A stretch of DNA of 39,167 nt from Marinibacterium sp. (GTDB taxonomy: Bacteria; Pseudomonadota; Alphaproteobacteria; Rhodobacterales; Rhodobacteraceae), in the NCBI GenBank assembly GCA_025800215.1, contig JAOXSC010000112.1, positions 1-39,167 on the forward strand, read 5' to 3'. A program made the position numbers and the translations under genes. Shown here one piece after another: positions 32,999 through 39,167 of this stretch (position 1 is its first letter; each line of letters starts with the position of its first letter). The notes beneath the pieces are model-generated. The model was not told the origin of the DNA. It saw nothing but the letters and a program-made list of their open reading frames with translations, and ran no database searches.

Positions 32999-33151
32999 TC
33001 AAAGGTTTTGAGAAAGAGATGCGACCGCCACCAAGCAAATGGCAGCGGCCGCACCCTTGTTCAGCCCTTTAAAACGCTGGCTGTTGACCTCGAAAGCGAT
33101 CAAATCGCCAAGTAACAAGGTCTGATCCATCGCTGGGACACAAATGGGCAT
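32999..33151 (-). CDS. Doubtful small ORF, 50 residues, unknown
   Basis: An ATG-to-TGA frame on the minus strand upstream of exoY and in the same direction. It reads MPICVPAMDQTLLLGDLIA at the start and has a hydrophobic helix-like stretch (KGAAAAICLVAVASL) near the C terminus. Against it: third-position GC is about half, well below the neighbouring genes, and there is no strong Shine-Dalgarno. Small regulators of exoY (ExoX/Psi type) occur near exoY in rhizobia, but I see no sequence match to them. It could equally be chance or a remnant. Confidence 0.2.
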   Translation of the reverse strand: MPICVPAMDQTLLLGDLIAFEVNSQRFKGLNKGAAAAICLVAVASLSQNL

Positions 33152-33597
33152 CTTACTATCACTCTATAACACCCCCGGGACAGGGAAAAATCTTCAACGA
33201 TGCGAATTCATAAAACCCACCGATAGTCGCAGGTTAAAACAATTGTTCGCGATCCGCAATAGATTGAATTAACTTTGTATTCAGTTTGGCGGTGCATTAG
33301 AACTGTGAAAACTATCTGTGTACATGTCAAACTCTGTAACTCTTTGATAAAAAGAAACTGTTTATTCTTGACGCCACGTCACCTCAATTTCGCGCGATTT
33401 GAATCAGCTATTTTTGTGAGTATCCGGTGATGCGCAGGTCGGATCCGGGCTGGGGTCGACCGGCCTGAGCCCCGCAAACCGGGGTTGCAGTTCAGCGCTG
33501 GCAGACCCGAGTTTGGCACGGATCGTGGGCCTTTGCCCGCCAAAGTCGGGCCATGCGGCCGAGTCGGTGTCCCCGTGCCGAGTGTCGGGGCCGGGGG

Positions 33598-33626
33598 GCC
33601 ATGCCCGCCGCAAGGGCGGGCATGGC
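33598..33626 (-). terminator. Strong hairpin just after the RTX gene, without a U tract
   Basis: A perfect 12-base-pair stem (GCCATGCCCGCC / GGCGGGCATGGC) with a 5-base loop begins nine bases after the RTX stop codon on the minus strand. No T run follows in either direction, so it may protect the 3' end of the mRNA or assist termination rather than act alone. Confidence 0.5.
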
Positions 33627-33634
33627 ATTGGTGT

Positions 33635-36600
33635 TTAAACGAACAGGAAGTCCGAGGCCGTCAGATCTGCAGCGTCGATCGCGCCGCCGTCTTCCAGCAG
33701 CAACAGCATGTCGCCGTTGTATTCGATCCGCACGCCGCCATTGCTGACATCGGCAATGTCGAGCACGGCAAAGTCGGACACACCGTTTAGCCGGATCTTG
33801 TCCGTGCCAAGCTCGAAATCCGCGATGCGGTCGGTGTCGCCATCTGTGACCAGATCGAACACATCCGCGCCCGTGCCCCCGATCAACTTGTCGGCCCCGG
33901 CCCCGTCGATCAGCAGGTCATCGCCCGCATCCCCACGCAGCAGATCGCGGCCTTCGCCGCCCGACAGGAAGTCAACCCCGCCGCCACCCAGCAGGCGGTC
34001 TGCGCCCGCGCCGCCGGTCAGGTCATCGTCGCCCGCGGCGCCGATCAGCCGGTCATCACCGGTGCCACCGTCAAGGATGTCATGACCTGCCTGGCCGCGC
34101 AGCTCGTCCGCGCCGGTGCCGCCCGACAGCCGGTCGTCGCCACGGCCGCCCATGATCTGGTCATCATCCGCGCCACCCCGGATCAGATCCGCGTCGCGGG
34201 TGCCGGGGGTAAGATTGGATGCGGCTGCGGTGTCGGATGTGGTGAAGTTGAAGGTCGATGTGTCACCTTCCGCGATCCCGGCATAGGCCTGACCGGCACC
34301 ATCAACAAAGGCGCCATCGCTGATTTCCACGGCATAGCGCGTGTCGACGTCCAGATGCGCGGGCGGCGTTACCGTGACGGTGGAGCCGTCTACCTGCACC
34401 AGCAGCGGATCGGTGACATCAATGTCGGTCCGTGCGCCAGTGTCGCGATTGACCAGGGTGATGGTCCCGGTGGCAGTGCTGACCGCTTCGGTAAAGCTCA
34501 GGACCAGGGATGCGTCATTGCCGACCTCGCGCGCATTGTCGCCGGGCATGGCCGATTGCAGGAACGGGGCGGCGTCCGCGTCGAAGTCAACCTCGACCGG
34601 GGCATAGACCGATCCGTCCGACACAAAGCCAAGCCGACCGTCCGAGTTCGACCCCCAGGCAAAGACCTGACCGGTATCGCTGACGGCGATGATCGAATTC
34701 GGACCCGCCTGGATTTCGACGATGGTCACGTCATCCAGTTCGGCGATCTTGGTGGGCAGGAAGGACGCGTCGCTTGCTGCCGCCGGGTCGCCGTCGAGCC
34801 CGCCAGTCGGGCCTTCGTCATTGGGCCCCCAGGCATAGACATCGCCATCCGCCGTCAGCGCGATGGCCCAGCGGGCGCCGCCTTCGACGTCGATGACATT
34901 GTCGGGCAGGGCGGTCAGTTCCACCGGGATGCGCACATCGGCGGGATCGACCGTAAAGGTGCCGTCGCCATTGTCGCTGCCCACCAGCATCTGCCCGTAT
35001 TTGGATTCGCCCCAGCCAAAGACGCGCCCGTCCGACGTCACCGCAAAGGATGTCCGCCCCACGGCGGTGACCCCGATGATGTCATCGGGCAGCCCGTCCA
35101 CCTGGGTGGGGTCCACCACGCGGCGCTCGCCCGATCCGTCGGCCTGCCCGTCGGTGTTGCTGCCAAAGGCATAGACCTCGCCTTCGGCCGTCAGGGCCAG
35201 CGTATGCGACGTGCCCGACGACACCGCGACCACGCGCTCACCGCCAAAGACCTCGACCGGCGTGGGCACCATGCGTGTGTCACGGTCGCCATGGCCCAGC
35301 TGGCCATTGGTGTTGCTGCCCCAGGAATAGAGCACTCCGTCCGCATCCAGCGCAAAGGACACGCCATTGCCGTTTTCAATGGCGATCACGTCCACATCAT
35401 CCAGCGCGTCGATCTTTTCGGCGCGGCTGCGGTCTTCGTCATCGCCCAGCCCCAGCATGCCGCGATTGTTGTGCCCAAAGGCATAGACATCGCCGTCATC
35501 GGTCAGGAATGTGGTGTGCAGCGTGCCGGACGACACCGATGTGATCGTGGCATCGAACCCGTCGGGCATCAGGATGGCCATGGGCGCCTTGACGTCAAAC
35601 CCGGTTGTGCCGTTGTCCAGCTGACGGACCACGTTTTCGCCGCTGGCATAGATCACGTTGTCGCGCAGGAAGACCGAAAAATGGTTGCCAGCGCCGACGC
35701 TGGCGGCCACGGGCTGCCCTTCACCGGAATAGAATTCCACCGCGCGGGCGCGATCAAGCTGGGCGTCATAGCTTTCGGATCCGAACAGCACGGTTTCACC
35801 CGCATCAAAGAAATCGCCGTCACCATTGAGGTTTTCCAGCCGCACGATGCTGGACTGACCGGCAAAGCTGTTGGCGGTCAGCACAACGGTGCCATCATCG
35901 TCCACCGCCAGCGAGAACCCGATATCCGCGCCGATCCCTTCGGGCAGCATGTTGGCATTCCAGACCTCGCGCGCTTCGTGCACGCTGTCGATCTTGCCCG
36001 AACCATCCAGATCGGTGAGCCGATAGAGCTTGAAGATCTCGCCCCGGTCCGGGAACCAGGTGGCCGAGTAGAACGATCCATCTGCCGCAACCGCGCCCGC
36101 AATGTCGACCGGCGCGCCAAAGCTGGCGTCATCGGTGATAAAGGCCGTCACCTCATCGGTCTGGATGGTGCCGTCGCCATTCAGATCCTCGATCCGGTGG
36201 ACCACATCGGGGGCGGTGCCCGTCAGGTCGGTCAGATAGGCGACATCGCCGTGAAAGCTCAGATCAAAGGGAACCGAGGTGTCGATGATCGTCTGCAGAT
36301 CCAGCCAGAGCGTCGCTTCGCCCGCGTCATCGGCATCGCCGTCGCCGTTCAGATCCACGGTGCGATAGATCGCATCCTGCGGGGTCGAGCGTGTGCCTGC
36401 GTTGGCGATGTAGATCGCGCCGTCCTCGCCCTGCGCCACACCGTTGGGGGTGATGGTCGAAAAGCCCGCCGCATTGTCGGCCGAGAACCAGATCTCTGCC
36501 TCGCCCGCATCCTGTGCGTCCCCGTCATTGTTGCGGTCGCGCAGCCGGTACACGGCATCGGCGCTGCCATCGCCCACAAAGACCGACAGGTCCGCCGCCT

Positions 36601-36790
36601 GATGAATGGTGAACACGTTGCCCGTGGGCGACGGCAGCCCGCTGAGGTTGTTGGCATCGAAAAAGACGGTGGTTTCGCCCGCGCCGTCGGCCTTGCCGTT
36701 GCCATCCAGATCCTGCAGCAGCAGGACCTGATCAAGCCTTTGGTCTCCGACCAGGACACCATTGATCGTCGGAACTGTTATACGCGCCAT
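33635..36790 (-). CDS. Type I secreted RTX protein with EF-hand-loop propeller, RCC1 propeller and Ig-like domain
   Basis: A 1051-residue acidic protein without an N-terminal signal. Residues 20-340 hold six EF-hand/dockerin-type loops (DLDGNGKADGAGE style) at 27-39, 85-97, 146-158, 202-213, 260-272 and 320-332, about 58 residues apart and alternating with beta-strand text such as AIYIAN and FSLAV. Residues 377-735 contain seven RCC1-type blades (for example DGDVYAFGHNNRGMLGLGD, DGVLYSWGSNTNGQLGHGD) starting near 377, 432, 484, 536, 587, 648 and 706. An Ig-like Big_5/SbsA-type domain follows (740-850), then RTX nonapeptides (about 868-975, GGxGxDxL) and a type I secretion tail ending DLTASDFLFV. 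It is probably exported by a TolC-dependent ABC transporter encoded elsewhere and folds on binding calcium outside the cell. AGGAG precedes the ATG. Adhesin, matrix or enzyme-less scaffold roles are possible. Confidence 0.93.
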   Translation of the reverse strand: MARITVPTINGVLVGDQRLDQVLLLQDLDGNGKADGAGETTVFFDANNLSGLPSPTGNVFTIHQAADLSVFVGDGSADAVYRLRDRNNDGDAQDAGEAEIWFSADNAAGFSTITPNGVAQGEDGAIYIANAGTRSTPQDAIYRTVDLNGDGDADDAGEATLWLDLQTIIDTSVPFDLSFHGDVAYLTDLTGTAPDVVHRIEDLNGDGTIQTDEVTAFITDDASFGAPVDIAGAVAADGSFYSATWFPDRGEIFKLYRLTDLDGSGKIDSVHEAREVWNANMLPEGIGADIGFSLAVDDDGTVVLTANSFAGQSSIVRLENLNGDGDFFDAGETVLFGSESYDAQLDRARAVEFYSGEGQPVAASVGAGNHFSVFLRDNVIYASGENVVRQLDNGTTGFDVKAPMAILMPDGFDATITSVSSGTLHTTFLTDDGDVYAFGHNNRGMLGLGDDEDRSRAEKIDALDDVDVIAIENGNGVSFALDADGVLYSWGSNTNGQLGHGDRDTRMVPTPVEVFGGERVVAVSSGTSHTLALTAEGEVYAFGSNTDGQADGSGERRVVDPTQVDGLPDDIIGVTAVGRTSFAVTSDGRVFGWGESKYGQMLVGSDNGDGTFTVDPADVRIPVELTALPDNVIDVEGGARWAIALTADGDVYAWGPNDEGPTGGLDGDPAAASDASFLPTKIAELDDVTIVEIQAGPNSIIAVSDTGQVFAWGSNSDGRLGFVSDGSVYAPVEVDFDADAAPFLQSAMPGDNAREVGNDASLVLSFTEAVSTATGTITLVNRDTGARTDIDVTDPLLVQVDGSTVTVTPPAHLDVDTRYAVEISDGAFVDGAGQAYAGIAEGDTSTFNFTTSDTAAASNLTPGTRDADLIRGGADDDQIMGGRGDDRLSGGTGADELRGQAGHDILDGGTGDDRLIGAAGDDDLTGGAGADRLLGGGGVDFLSGGEGRDLLRGDAGDDLLIDGAGADKLIGGTGADVFDLVTDGDTDRIADFELGTDKIRLNGVSDFAVLDIADVSNGGVRIEYNGDMLLLLEDGGAIDAADLTASDFLFV

Positions 36791-36805
36791 GAGGCATTCT
36801 CCTGA
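36788..36805 (-). promoter_or_regulatory. Ribosome-binding site and start of the RTX gene
   Basis: On the minus strand this reads TCAGGAGAATGCCTCATG, the same 18 bases as at the GH16 gene start (12937-12954). The flanking bases differ on both sides. Confidence 0.7.
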
Positions 36806-37122
36806 GAGGGGGGAAGGCCTGGCGTCGTGCTGGGTCTTGATTAGAAAAGACGTGGTCCGTCGCGGATCGGGTCAGCCTGTGACCCCGCACGCCCGGATCG
36901 CGCAGCAGCACACACCACCCGAACGGGCGGCGGAAAAAAGTGGTGTGCTTGCGGTTGCGATAGGCTGCGGGATGTGTCGCTGGACGCGCGGGGCGCCCTG
37001 GCTGTTGCCCGATCCGACACGTTGGATCAGTCGCGGGTGCCTTAGTCCCGTTCGCACGGGGGCTCAACCCGAAATGCATGTATTTACGGGGTTTTTCGCC
37101 TGCCGGGCGATGCTCAATAGCG
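36791..37122. promoter_or_regulatory. Intergenic region upstream of the RTX gene
   Basis: A 332-base gap between the small Rieske-linked gene and the RTX gene, both on the minus strand. Apart from the RTX Shine-Dalgarno it contains an inverted repeat with one 2-base bulge (AGCACACACCAC at 36907-36918 and GTGGTGTGCT at 36940-36949, with AAAAAA in the spacer). The RTX promoter should lie here but no clear hexamer pair was found. No gene is supported. Confidence 0.35.
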
Positions 37123-37377
37123 TCAGAGAGCCACCTTGTGCGCCCGCCCGCGCGCCACCAGCGTGTCGTTCAGCGCCTGAGCTTCGGGCGCGCCAGCCTC
37201 GAGCGCAAAGACAAACGCATGGGTCAGATAGAAGCAGGACGCATCGAAATCATCCTCAGCCTCTGCCAGATCCGCGGCGCGGGTGTAAAGCGCCACCAGC
37301 GCCGTCAGATCGGCGCTGGCATGGGCCGCAAGCAGGCGCACGTCCAGCTCGGCCTTGTCCATCGCGGGCAGGGTCAC
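37123..37377 (-). CDS. Small protein coupled to the Rieske oxygenase, unknown function
   Basis: An 84-residue, mostly helical, acidic protein (AELDVRLLAAHASADLTAL, then YTRAADLAEAEDDFDASCF, YLTHAFVFALEAGAPEAQAL). I do not recognise a family with certainty; the alternation of helices looks like one or two TPR-like units. The GTG at 37377 overlaps the oxygenase stop (GTGA), which supports it as the start; an ATG at 37362 would give 79 residues. Its coupled position suggests it works with the oxygenase, for example as an assembly or accessory subunit. That is inference from position only. Confidence 0.7.
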   Translation of the reverse strand: MTLPAMDKAELDVRLLAAHASADLTALVALYTRAADLAEAEDDFDASCFYLTHAFVFALEAGAPEAQALNDTLVARGRAHKVAL

Positions 37378-38531
37378 CCGACCTCGCGCCCTTTGGCGAT
37401 CTGGCTGGCCACCCAATGGTGAAAGCAATGGGTCGGCCCGTCCATCGCGGGGGAAAAGCGGCCCCCGTCAAACAGGATGCCGTGGCGACCCTTTTGCATG
37501 CCTTCGACGACAAACACATCCTCTTCGAACACGGTTTTCCAAAGCGCGGCATTCTTGGCGCGCAGATCTTCGTGCTCGGGGCGGTCCTGCGGCGGCTTCG
37601 CGTAGTACAGTTCGATATGCTCGATGGTGCGTTCACAGCTGATCGGTTCAAGAATGAAGGCAAAGCCGTGATCGCGTTGAACGCCGAGCAGCACATTGGG
37701 ATAGACCACGATATATTCCGCGCCTTCGTTCCATTTCGGATCGAGCCCCGGAAAATCATCGAGCTTTTCGCCGTTTTCCCCTTCGAACTGGCGATAGACA
37801 TAGGTGCCCTGGCCCGAATATTTGCCCAGTTCGTTGATGTTGTAGTGATCTTCCAGCCGCGAATAGCTGTTCAGGCCCGGATGGACCCAAGGCAGGTGAT
37901 AGCTTTCGCAGTAGTTTTCCACCGCCAGTTTCCAGTTCGACGCCAGATCCAGTGTCACCGACGCCCCGGCGCCGCCGTGATACATGGGCTGGTCGAAATC
38001 GCTCCAGCGGGCCATCAGCTCTGCGTGGACCTCTTCAAAGGCCGGGGCGTTGCCGTCGATGTTCACAAAGACCACGTCGCGCCAGACATAGGACCGGATC
38101 CGCAGCAGGCTGAGTTTGGAAAAATCCATGTCCTCGTGGGTGTTCTGACCCGGTCCGCCCACATGGGGGGCTGCGCGCAGCTCTCCGTTCAGACCATAGC
38201 ACCAGGAATGATAGGGGCAGCGGATGGTGCCGCGGATGTTCTTGGGCTCGCTCACCAGGATCATGCCGCGATGACGGCATGTATTCTGGAACACGCCAAT
38301 TTCGCCCTGGCTGTCGCGCACCATCAGCAGCGGCATGCCCAGGAATTCGACCGGCTTGGCGTCGCCCGCTTCGGGGATGTCCTTGCCGAACCCGATGCCT
38401 GACCAATTGGCGAACAGAACGGATTGGCGTTCTTCGGCAAAGGTGTCGGGGTCGATGTAGTGGGCGTTGGGCAGGCCATTGGCCTGGTTCACGGATGTCA
38501 GAACGGCGGCAAGTGGGTCGTGCTTGTTCAT
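37374..38531 (-). CDS. Rieske non-haem iron oxygenase, large subunit
   Basis: A 385-residue Rieske-type ring-hydroxylating or N-demethylating oxygenase. The [2Fe-2S] ligands are Cys85, His87 (CRHRG) and Cys105, His108 (CPYHSW). The mononuclear iron site is in NWKLAVENYCESYHLPWVHP: His212 and His217 with Asn199 and Glu205, and the third ligand is probably Asp338 (FEEDVFVVEGMQKG). The layout resembles the group acting on quaternary amines such as glycine betaine, carnitine or stachydrine as well as aromatic acids; the substrate is open. A reductase gene is not in the window. It lies downstream of a LysR gene on the same strand and is coupled to the 84-residue gene. It appears unrelated to the polysaccharide cluster. 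Confidence 0.92.
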   Translation of the reverse strand: MNKHDPLAAVLTSVNQANGLPNAHYIDPDTFAEERQSVLFANWSGIGFGKDIPEAGDAKPVEFLGMPLLMVRDSQGEIGVFQNTCRHRGMILVSEPKNIRGTIRCPYHSWCYGLNGELRAAPHVGGPGQNTHEDMDFSKLSLLRIRSYVWRDVVFVNIDGNAPAFEEVHAELMARWSDFDQPMYHGGAGASVTLDLASNWKLAVENYCESYHLPWVHPGLNSYSRLEDHYNINELGKYSGQGTYVYRQFEGENGEKLDDFPGLDPKWNEGAEYIVVYPNVLLGVQRDHGFAFILEPISCERTIEHIELYYAKPPQDRPEHEDLRAKNAALWKTVFEEDVFVVEGMQKGRHGILFDGGRFSPAMDGPTHCFHHWVASQIAKGREVG

Positions 38532-38600
38532 CTTTGTGCTCCTGGCTGATCCTGCTTGGTCCGGGCTATTGGACCCCGGCGGGCGATGCGCGCAATATCA

Positions 38601-38624
38601 GAAAAGCTCATCTTTGGATGAGCT
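38601..38624 (-). terminator. Terminator after the LysR gene
   Basis: AGCTCATC and GATGAGCT form a perfect 8-base-pair stem with a 4-base loop on the minus strand, starting three to four bases after the LysR stop codon. The 3' arm runs into TTTTC. Confidence 0.7.
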
Positions 38625-38627
38625 GAC

Positions 38628-39167
38628 CTAAACCGAGCCGCTGCGCAGCTCATCCAGGATCCAGCTGCGCAGGGCCTGGGCCCCGTCGGACATGTTGGAA
38701 CGGCCCACCAGATAGAACTGATGCGGCGCCATCAGGTGATGGTCACCCACCGGGACCAGTTGACCGGTTTCGAGCATCGGGCGGATCAGCCGCTGCCAGC
38801 CAAGTGCCAGCCCCGCCCCGTCCTGCGCCATCTGCAACGCGACAGAATAGCGGTTCACCCGCACCCCGTCGCGGATCGGCCCGTCATAGCCAAGCGCGCG
38901 GAACCAGTCGGCCCAGGTGGTCCAGCTGCGATCCTGCGACTCCAGAAAGATCAGCCGCTGCTGGGCCAGCGTGGCCAGATCCGAACCCACCAGCCCCTGC
39001 GCCAGATCGGGGCTGGCCACCGGCACAAGCCTGTCGCGATAGAGCGGCGTCTGTGTCACCCCGGCACGGTGTTCCGGCCCATAGCGAATATACAGATCCA
39101 CATCGGCCCTGTCCCCGAACAGCGCGTCCTGCGCCACCTGGTTCACATCCTGGCCGGGGGTGTGGCG
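38628..39167 (-). CDS. LysR-family transcriptional regulator, effector domain (N-terminal part beyond the window)
   Basis: The frame is open to the right edge, so only the C-terminal 179 residues are visible. They form the LysR substrate-binding domain of the GcvA-like subgroup: DVDLYIRYGPEHRAGV, LYRDRLVPVASPDLA, then RLIFLESQDRSWTTWADWF, VNRYSVALQMAQDGAGLALG and a C-terminal WILDELR helix. The helix-turn-helix domain lies outside the window. The GTG at 39146 is internal. It probably controls the adjacent Rieske oxygenase unit, although it is co-oriented rather than divergent and a terminator lies between them. Confidence 0.87.
   Translation of the reverse strand, partial: RHTPGQDVNQVAQDALFGDRADVDLYIRYGPEHRAGVTQTPLYRDRLVPVASPDLAQGLVGSDLATLAQQRLIFLESQDRSWTTWADWFRALGYDGPIRDGVRVNRYSVALQMAQDGAGLALGWQRLIRPMLETGQLVPVGDHHLMAPHQFYLVGRSNMSDGAQALRSWILDELRSGSV

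Larger units (their letters stand above)
32705..33634. other. 930-base AT-rich region without a recognised gene
   Basis: This gap lies between exoY and the 3' end of the RTX gene. Bases 32705-33420 are markedly AT-rich, unlike any coding region in the window. The part next to exoY contains its candidate promoter and a 10-base palindrome. Bases about 33430-33630 are GC-rich with several short inverted repeats (CCCCG-N-CGGGG types). No tRNA, transposase or intact conserved gene was recognised; one 50-codon minus-strand frame is listed separately as doubtful. Confidence 0.5.

Noticed and set aside
32866-33072. 68-codon plus-strand frame upstream of exoY
   Set aside because: GTG start without Shine-Dalgarno, basic low-information translation, no family recognised.
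33404-33628. 74-codon minus-strand frame after the RTX gene
   Set aside because: Proline/arginine-rich shadow-like translation over hairpin-rich GC DNA, no Shine-Dalgarno.
34082-36805. Very long plus-strand open frame (over 900 codons) opposite the RTX gene
   Set aside because: It is the antisense of repeat-rich, Asp/Gly-rich GC-rich coding sequence, where stops are rare. Its translation shows no domain, whereas the minus strand has complete RCC1 and RTX motifs and a good Shine-Dalgarno.
37090-37110. Short hairpin TCGCC-N-GGCGA downstream of the small Rieske-linked gene
   Set aside because: Stem of about five pairs and, on the coding strand, followed by A residues rather than T, so it is not a convincing terminator.
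36762-38402. 546-codon plus-strand open frame opposite the Rieske gene
   Set aside because: No recognisable motif; it covers the Rieske gene in antisense and runs through the intergenic region. The minus-strand protein has all metal ligands.
1-39167. Search for tRNAs, CRISPR arrays, insertion-sequence ends and phage genes
   Set aside because: No cloverleaf-like sequence, regularly spaced direct repeats, transposase motifs or terminal inverted repeats with target duplications were seen by eye.

Overview
The window is GC-rich chromosomal DNA. Its codon use, small AT-rich promoter islands and protein families (ExoY, ExoM-like, GalU, GMC and GlpD-like oxidoreductases, Hint-free RTX protein, Rieske oxygenase with a LysR gene) fit an alphaproteobacterium, most likely a marine Rhodobacterales/roseobacter-type organism. 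This is inferred from sequence character alone. About 90% of the window is a cluster for making, modifying and exporting a surface or extracellular polysaccharide. No tRNA, rRNA, CRISPR array, insertion sequence or phage gene was seen.

Layout. 2-976: 3' part of a GT4-type glycosyltransferase. 1285-5681: a Wzz/GumC-type chain-length protein whose kinase-like domain has lost its ATP-binding motifs, then two tandem polyprenol-phosphate-sugar-synthase-like GT2 proteins, the second lacking the catalytic aspartates. 5695-6480 (minus): a PHP/amidohydrolase-like protein facing against the operon. 6579-12928: five tightly overlapping genes (GlpD-like FAD oxidoreductase, sulfotransferase, glycosyltransferase, GMC oxidoreductase, Wzy/ExoQ-like polymerase). 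12952-16787: secreted GH16 glycanase, GT39-like membrane glycosyltransferase, GT4. 16980-20964: AftB-like GT-C glycosyltransferase, Wzx-type flippase, second sulfotransferase. 20909-22917 (minus): GT4 and ExoM-like GT2.

23093-27136 is the most interesting block. It is a four-gene, translationally coupled unit: a HAD phosphatase-UbiA prenyltransferase fusion, a GtrA protein, a DprE1-like FAD oxidase and a DprE2-like SDR. These match the mycobacterial route to decaprenyl-phosphoryl-D-arabinofuranose, including the Rv3789-dprE1-dprE2 gene order. With the AftB-like GT-C protein at 16980 this predicts a polysaccharide (or glycoprotein) carrying D-arabinofuranose made from a polyprenyl-phosphate donor. 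The DprE1 homologue naturally has Ala where the benzothiazinone-target Cys387 lies.

27146-32704: a UPF0104/LPG-synthase-type membrane protein and a hexapeptide acyltransferase (minus), a Gfo/Idh/MocA oxidoreductase, galU, then exoY (initiating sugar-phosphate transferase, minus), with facing terminators between galU and exoY. 32705-33634 is an AT-rich non-coding stretch. 33635-36790 (minus) encodes a 1051-residue type I secreted protein: a six-unit propeller-like domain with EF-hand-type loops, seven RCC1 blades, an Ig-like domain and RTX repeats. 37123-39167 (minus) is a separate catabolic unit: LysR regulator (cut by the window end), Rieske oxygenase and a coupled 84-residue protein.

Together: GalU supplies UDP-glucose, ExoY starts the lipid-linked repeat, GT2/GT4 enzymes extend it, membrane GT-C enzymes add residues from polyprenyl donors outside the cytoplasm, sulfotransferases, acyltransferase and FAD enzymes decorate it, Wzx/Wzy/Wzz flip and polymerise it, and the GH16 enzyme trims it. 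The outer-membrane export protein (Wza/ExoF type) is not in this window.
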